Source: Rhizobium sp. SG_E_25_P2
Lineage (GTDB): Bacteria; Pseudomonadota; Alphaproteobacteria; Rhizobiales; Rhizobiaceae
Assembly: GCF_029892285.1 (NCBI RefSeq)
Contig: NZ_JARXVM010000007.1
Location: 62,001-126,000 of the forward strand
DNA: 64,000 nucleotides
Direction: 5' to 3'
Part shown: piece after piece, positions 59,655-64,000 of the stretch
How the letters are laid out: each line of letters starts with the position of its first letter
How positions within the stretch are numbered: the first letter of the stretch is position 1
Notes under the pieces: generated by a model
Seen by the model: only the letters and a program-made list of their open reading frames with translations
The model's database searches: none
What the model was told of the DNA's origin: nothing
Translations under genes and position numbers: made by a program

Positions 59655-61511
59655 TCATTCCGGCGCAATGAAGCCGCCGGATTGCCGGGCCCAGAGATCG
59701 GCATAGATGCCGCCTTGGGCGATGAGCGCCTCATGCGCGCCCTCTTCCACGATCCGCCCGCCGTCGATGACCACCAGACGATCGAGATGCGCGATGGTGG
59801 AAAGACGGTGGGCGATGACCAGCACTGTCTTGCCCTGCATCTGGCGCTCCAGATTCTGCTGAATCGCCGCCTCCACCTCGGAATCGAGCGCGGAGGTCGG
59901 CTCGTCGAAGACCAGGATCGGCGCATCCTTGAGCAGCATCCGGGCAATCGCCACCCGCTGGCGCTGGCCGCCAGACAATTTGACGCCACGTTCGCCGACA
60001 TGCGCGTCATAGCCCTTGCGTCCCTTGAAATCGACAAGATCGGCGATGAAGCCGTCCGCCTCGGCCTCGGCGGCGGCGCGGGCCATCGCCTCACCCGACG
60101 CATCCGCGCGCCCGAACAGGATATTGTCGCGGATGGAGCGGTTGAGCAGCGCCGTATCCTGCGTGACCATGCCGATATGGCGTCTTAAACTCTCTTGGGT
60201 CACATCACGGATATCCTGATCGGAAATCAGGATGCGTCCACCTTCTACGTCGTAGAAACGCAAAAGCAGATTGACGAGCGTCGATTTTCCCGCGCCGGAG
60301 CGGCCGACAATGCCCAGCCGCTCCCCTGCCCTGACCTCAAGCGTGAGACCTTCGATCACCCCGGCGTCGCGGCCATAATGGAAGCGGACATCCTCGAAAC
60401 GGATCGAGGGCTGGCGCATCGCCAGTTCGGGCGCGCCGGGCTTGTCGGTGAGAGCGATCGGCGCGGCCAGCATGTCGGCGGAGTTCTGGATCGTGCCGAT
60501 ATTGCGCATCACCGCGTTGAACTGCCCCATCATCCGTCCGAGCAGCATATTCATCCTGAGCACGAGGCCGAGAGTGAAGGCCACCGATCCCGTAGAGATC
60601 TCGCCGCGCATCCAGAGTTCGATCGCCATCGCTCCGATCACGGTGATCATCACGCCCGAAAGAAAAGCCAGCGAGGCGCGGATGCCGGTGAGATGGCGCG
60701 TGAAGCGGATCAGCGTCTGCCGAAATTGCTCGAAGCCATCGCGGATGAAGCGGTCATTGTCCTCCTCGCGGCTGAAAAGTTTCAGTGTTTGGATATTGGC
60801 GTAGCTGTCGGTCAGTCGACCGTTGATCATCGAGGACATTTCCGCCGTCTCCCGGGCATGCTTGCGCACGCGCGGCACGAAATAGCGGGCGAGCAGGCCA
60901 AAGACGACGATCCAGGCCGCGACGATGCCGCCCAGGCGAAGATCGAGGCTTGAAATCAGCGTCAGCGTCGTCAGCGTGTAGACCAGCATGAACCAGACGA
61001 CCTGCAGAAGCGACACCATGAGATCGCCGGTGGCTTGGCCCGCCGACCAGACCTTGCTGACCACGCGTCCGGAAAACTCGTTGTGAAAGAAGCTCAGCGA
61101 CTGGCGCGACACCTGCGCATGCGCCTGCCAGCGCACAAGGTTGAAGAAGCCCGGCACGACCGTCTGTTCCTCGACCAATGCGCCCAGCGCAATGGCGAGG
61201 AAGCGCACGACCAACACGATGAAAGCCATGCCGATCAGATCGACGCCGTGGCTGCCGAGCAGCCCTGCCCAGCCATTGGCGGGATTTGCGCCATCGAGAA
61301 TGTCGACGAGCCGGCCGGTAAACCAGAACAGCCCGGCCTCCAGCATCGCCACCACGCCGCCGAGCGCGAGCATGGCGAGGAACGCGCCTTTGGCCTGGGA
61401 GACGAAATGCCAGACGAAAGCCAGCGCTTTTTCAGGCGGCCGATAGCTGGCGCGCGGACGAAACGGATCAATCCAGCCTTCGAACAGCCGGGAAATGGAG
61501 CGAAAGATCAT
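59655..61511 (-). CDS. ABC exporter, fused permease and ATPase (MsbA/LmrA type), copy 1
   Basis: 618 residues. Six transmembrane helices in 1-330, then the nucleotide-binding domain: Walker A VGRSGAGKSTL, Q-loop MVTQDT, signature LSGGQRQRVA, Walker B ILVFDEPTS, H-loop IAHRLS. It shares the C-terminal IYADLW-RQSGGF with the copy at 61900, so the two are paralogues. The ATG has no ribosome site and lies 7 bases after a -10 hexamer, implying a leaderless transcript. Substrate unknown; lipid or glycan export is plausible. Confidence 0.92.
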   Translation of the reverse strand: MIFRSISRLFEGWIDPFRPRASYRPPEKALAFVWHFVSQAKGAFLAMLALGGVVAMLEAGLFWFTGRLVDILDGANPANGWAGLLGSHGVDLIGMAFIVLVVRFLAIALGALVEEQTVVPGFFNLVRWQAHAQVSRQSLSFFHNEFSGRVVSKVWSAGQATGDLMVSLLQVVWFMLVYTLTTLTLISSLDLRLGGIVAAWIVVFGLLARYFVPRVRKHARETAEMSSMINGRLTDSYANIQTLKLFSREEDNDRFIRDGFEQFRQTLIRFTRHLTGIRASLAFLSGVMITVIGAMAIELWMRGEISTGSVAFTLGLVLRMNMLLGRMMGQFNAVMRNIGTIQNSADMLAAPIALTDKPGAPELAMRQPSIRFEDVRFHYGRDAGVIEGLTLEVRAGERLGIVGRSGAGKSTLVNLLLRFYDVEGGRILISDQDIRDVTQESLRRHIGMVTQDTALLNRSIRDNILFGRADASGEAMARAAAEAEADGFIADLVDFKGRKGYDAHVGERGVKLSGGQRQRVAIARMLLKDAPILVFDEPTSALDSEVEAAIQQNLERQMQGKTVLVIAHRLSTIAHLDRLVVIDGGRIVEEGAHEALIAQGGIYADLWARQSGGFIAPE

Positions 61512-61517
61512 GATGGG

Positions 61518-61546
61518 GCTATAAAGACTTTTAATGGCGGAACAAG
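61518..61546 (-). promoter_or_regulatory. Predicted leaderless promoter for ABC exporter copy 1
   Basis: On the minus strand CTTGTT (61546-61541), a 17-base spacer and TATAGC (61523-61518) place the transcription start at or next to the A of the ATG at 61511. No Shine-Dalgarno is present. Confidence 0.5.
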
Positions 61547-61647
61547 GGTCAGATCTCTTGATACGCCGAACTTGACGCCATGGCCCAATGACGCATCATG
61601 GCTAAATCACAACCCGAACGACGATGCTCAGGCGGCGGAGTTCTGAC

Positions 61648-61860
61648 ATGGCGGAAAAACTCACGGCCTTCGACCCGACCGAATTGCTCGATTGCACCGA
61701 GGCGAGAACCTACTTCCTGAATGACGCCTTCGAGACGGGAGATCCCAGTTACATCGCGCACGCCATCGGGATTGTCGAACGCGCCGCCGGCAAGAACCGG
61801 TTGGCGTCCATAACCGCCTCACGGTCACCCCCGCAGAACAGAAAGCCGCCCCGGACCTGA
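61648..61860 (+). pseudogene. Truncated addiction-module antidote gene
   Basis: 70 residues. TAFDPTELLDCTEARTYFL, then AFETGDPSYIAHAIGIVERAAG, match the N-terminal half of the putative addiction-module antidote family, whose members have about 95-100 residues and a C-terminal helix-turn-helix. Here the HTH is replaced by an unrelated RLASITASRSPPQNRKPPRT end that runs into the neighbouring terminator. No toxin gene lies upstream. It looks like a decayed remnant left between the two exporters. Confidence 0.6.
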
Positions 61861-61876
61861 CGGGGTCCGAGGCGGC
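61845..61876 (-). terminator. Terminator of ABC exporter copy 2
   Basis: GCCGCC-C-CGGACC pairs with GGTCCG-A-GGCGGC (12 bp, one mismatch, 6-base loop), followed by CTTTCTGTTC on the minus strand. It lies 24 bases after the stop and overlaps the end of the truncated antidote gene. Confidence 0.75.
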
Positions 61877-61899
61877 GGAATGAAAAGCTAGACCGAGGA

Positions 61900-63753
61900 T
61901 TACTCCGCGGCGGCTTCCGCATCGCGATCATCGGCGAGGAAGCCGCCCGACTGGCGACGCCAGAGATCGGCATAGATGCCGCCTTGAGCGACGAGATCGC
62001 CATGCGCGCCCTCCTCGCGGATCGCGCCCTTATCGAGCACCACCAGACGGTCCATCTCGGTCAGCGTCGATAGGCGGTGCGCAATGGCGATCACGGTTTT
62101 GCCTTCCATCAGCGCAAACAGATTTTCCTGGATTGCCGCCTCGACCTCGGAGTCAAGCGCCGATGTCGCCTCGTCGAGGATCAGGATCGGCGCGTCCTTC
62201 AGGAAGACGCGGGCGATGGCGACGCGCTGACGCTGGCCGCCGGACAGTTTCACGCCACGTTCGCCGACTTGAGCGTCGAGCCCCTTGCGACCCTGGGGAT
62301 CGACAAGCGTCTCGATGAACTCCCAGGCATTGGCCCGCTTGGCCGCCTGGATAATGTCGGCGTCGCTGGCGCCGGGCAATCCATAGGCGATGTTGTCTCG
62401 CACCGAGCGGTGCAGGAGCGAGGTGTCCTGCGTCACCACGCCGATCTTGGCGCGCAGGCTGTCCTGCGTCACATCGGCGATATTCTGCCCATCGACGCGG
62501 ATCTGGCCGCCTTCGAGATCGTAGAAGCGCAATAGCAGGTTCATCAGCGTGGTCTTGCCGGCGCCGGAGCGGCCGACCAGACCGACCTTCTCGCCCGGCT
62601 TGATCGCCAGCGTGATGTCCTGGATCACGCCCTTGTCCTTGCCGTAATGGAAGCGGATACCGTCGAAATCGATACCGCCTTGGCTTGCCGAAAGCGCCGG
62701 CGCATCGGGCTTGTCGAGAATGTCCTGCTTTTTCGACAACATTCCCATGCCGTCATAAACGGTGCCGATATTCTCGAACAGAGCGGACACTTCCCACATG
62801 ATCCATTGCGACATGCCATTGATGCGCAGCGCCAGCGAGATCGCGACCGCGATCACCCCCAGTTCGATCGAGCCGTTCGACCAGAACCAGATCGACATCG
62901 CCGTGGTGAGCACGCCGAGAACCGCGTTGTTGGTGTGCACCAGCGCATGGAAGGTGGTGACATAACGCATCTGGCCATGCACGGTCTGCAGGAACTCGTC
63001 CATGCCGCGCTTGGCGTAGGCCTCTTCGCGTCCAGCATGCGAAAACAATTTTACCGTGGCGATGTTCGTATAGCTGTCGACGATGCGGCCGGTCATCATC
63101 GAGCGGGCGTCGGCCTGCTTCTCCGAGATCTTCCGCAGACGCGGCACGAAATAGGTGAGCAAGCCTGCATAGCAGATGACCCAGAGCGCCAGCGGCGCCA
63201 TCAGCCGCCAGTCGGCCATGCCGACCACGGCGAACATCGAGATGAAATAGCTCAGCACATAGACGAAGACGTCCAACACCTTCATCGCCACTTCGCGCAC
63301 GGCGAGCGAGGTCTGCATGACTTTGGTGGCGACGCGGCCGGCGAATTCATTGGCGAAGAAGGTCATGCTCTGGCGCAGCAGGTAGCGATGCATCTGCCAG
63401 CGGCCGATCATCGGATAATTGCCGAGCAGCACCTGGTGCACGATCAGCGACTGGAACACGACCAACGCCGGCAGGACGATAAGCGCAAAGGCGCCCATGG
63501 CGAGCAACCTGTCTCCCTCGTCGGCGAAAAACGTCTTGGGATCCGACTTCGCTAGCCAATCGACGATCTGGCCAAGGAAATTGAACAACATCACTTCGCC
63601 GACGCCGATCGCGGCGGTGACGACCGCCATCAGGATCAGCCAGCCCTGAACCGGACGTGAATAATGCAGGATGAAAGCGTAAAGTGTCGAAGGCGGCGTC
63701 GAGGGCTCCTCGACCGGATAAGGATTCACGCGGGATTCGAACCAGGCGAACAT
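61900..63753 (-). CDS. ABC exporter, fused permease and ATPase, copy 2
   Basis: 617 residues, same architecture as copy 1: six helices, Walker A VGRSGAGKTTL, signature LSGGQRQRVA, Walker B ILILDEATSALD, H-loop IAHRLS. The N-termini of the two copies differ clearly, while the ATPase halves are close. Separate terminator and promoter signals argue for two homodimers or differently regulated halves rather than one tight heterodimer operon. GGAG lies 9 bases before the ATG. Its leader carries a micro-ORF and hairpins. Confidence 0.92.
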   Translation of the reverse strand: MFAWFESRVNPYPVEEPSTPPSTLYAFILHYSRPVQGWLILMAVVTAAIGVGEVMLFNFLGQIVDWLAKSDPKTFFADEGDRLLAMGAFALIVLPALVVFQSLIVHQVLLGNYPMIGRWQMHRYLLRQSMTFFANEFAGRVATKVMQTSLAVREVAMKVLDVFVYVLSYFISMFAVVGMADWRLMAPLALWVICYAGLLTYFVPRLRKISEKQADARSMMTGRIVDSYTNIATVKLFSHAGREEAYAKRGMDEFLQTVHGQMRYVTTFHALVHTNNAVLGVLTTAMSIWFWSNGSIELGVIAVAISLALRINGMSQWIMWEVSALFENIGTVYDGMGMLSKKQDILDKPDAPALSASQGGIDFDGIRFHYGKDKGVIQDITLAIKPGEKVGLVGRSGAGKTTLMNLLLRFYDLEGGQIRVDGQNIADVTQDSLRAKIGVVTQDTSLLHRSVRDNIAYGLPGASDADIIQAAKRANAWEFIETLVDPQGRKGLDAQVGERGVKLSGGQRQRVAIARVFLKDAPILILDEATSALDSEVEAAIQENLFALMEGKTVIAIAHRLSTLTEMDRLVVLDKGAIREEGAHGDLVAQGGIYADLWRRQSGGFLADDRDAEAAAE

Positions 63754-63864
63754 GACAATGTCTCCATTGGAGGCTGCCGCGCTTCAGAAACACTGAAGAC
63801 TTGAGGCGCGCGGGCGCCGGCGGCGAAACAAATTGCAGATCTCAGGAAATGCGCGGGAGGTAAA
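63754..63864 (-). promoter_or_regulatory. Structured leader of ABC exporter copy 2
   Basis: Between the micro-ORF and the ATG lie two stems: GGCGC-CCGC-GCGCC (about 63809-63822) and CTTCAG-TGTTT-CTGAAG (about 63783-63799), then CTCC-AAT-GGAG, which could mask the ribosome site. The layout suits translation- or attenuation-type control. Confidence 0.45.
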
Positions 63865-63921
63865 TCAGCGGCGACGCGCGCGCCACGCAATGAGAACGCC
63901 GACCACAGCGATGTTATCCAT
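63865..63921 (-). CDS. 18-codon Arg-rich micro-ORF (possible leader peptide)
   Basis: ATG at 63921 with an excellent AAGGGAGGA ribosome site 5 bases upstream. The peptide MDNIAVVGVLIAWRARRR has a short hydrophobic segment and a basic end with four Arg in the last six residues (two CGC, one CGC-GCG-CGT run). It stops 111 bases before the exporter start. It could be a regulatory leader peptide or a small membrane-active peptide. No homologue can be named. Confidence 0.55.
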   Translation of the reverse strand: MDNIAVVGVLIAWRARRR

Positions 63922-64000
63922 AGCGTCCTCCCTTACCGCGTTGAAACGTCGCCTTCACTAGCCGTAAATCCAAGGCTTCGCCAGCCCCGGCCTTGCGGTT

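Overview
The window reads as chromosome of an alphaproteobacterium, most likely order Hyphomicrobiales (Rhizobiales). It is GC-rich and densely coding. Order-typical pieces include a trxB-vtlR/lsrB pair followed by an AbcR/alpha-r15-type small RNA, a BA14K-family protein, a greA-lpcC junction, petP/petR-like regulators and a petABC (cytochrome bc1) operon. I saw no rRNA, tRNA, CRISPR array, prophage or insertion sequence. Most genes are housekeeping or envelope genes, so novelty sits mainly in regulatory RNA, leaders, small ORFs and toxin-antitoxin pieces.

Regions. 1-2.5 kb: a PhoA-type alkaline phosphatase behind a near-consensus PHO box, with the start of a Tat-exported protein downstream. 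2.6-8.1 kb: greA, whose leader holds a strong intrinsic terminator, then a surface-glycan block of five transferase-like genes (GT4 LpcC-like, GT-A, GT29-like, GT42-like, GT2). 8.3-10.4 kb: TRAP transporter M and Q subunits without a P subunit. 10.7-13 kb: trxB, vtlR, and a roughly 119-nt AbcR-like sRNA with a perfect T-N11-A LysR box centred near -64. 13-20 kb: a six-EF-hand protein, an aspartate aminotransferase, a divergent EAL protein, an EamA transporter, cspA with a long leader, BA14K and a GloC-like hydrolase. 20-25 kb: a MarR/response-regulator/kinase operon (petP-petR type), then ybjN-proC-csaA-phosphatase on the other strand. 25-31 kb: ubiK, lgt, an NDUFAF7-like methyltransferase, pgeF, a metal-ligand-less M24 protein and a lipoprotein. 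31-41 kb: an Rrf2/flavin reductase pair, a DUF4189-like coiled-coil membrane protein, prs, a GGDEF-EAL protein and a GAF-Fis regulator. 41-50 kb: rplY-pth, an AT-rich gap, a chemoreceptor, prmB and clpS (convergent), an Rrf2/SnoaL pair and ychF. 50-58 kb: membrane proteins, tandem MaoC genes, a compact toxin-antitoxin-like pair, ThuA-like, apt and petABC. 58-64 kb: an EEP-fold enzyme and two paralogous ABC exporters. A truncated antidote gene lies between the exporters, one has a predicted leaderless promoter, and the other has an 18-codon Arg-rich micro-ORF in its leader.

The genes connect along several themes: envelope and LPS construction (glycosyltransferases, lgt, exporters), respiratory and redox control (petP/petR with petABC, trxB with vtlR, Rrf2 pairs), c-di-GMP and chemotaxis signalling, and translation or stress upkeep (greA, cspA, rplY, pth, prmB, ychF, clpS). 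All functions are inferred by reading motifs; no database search was run.
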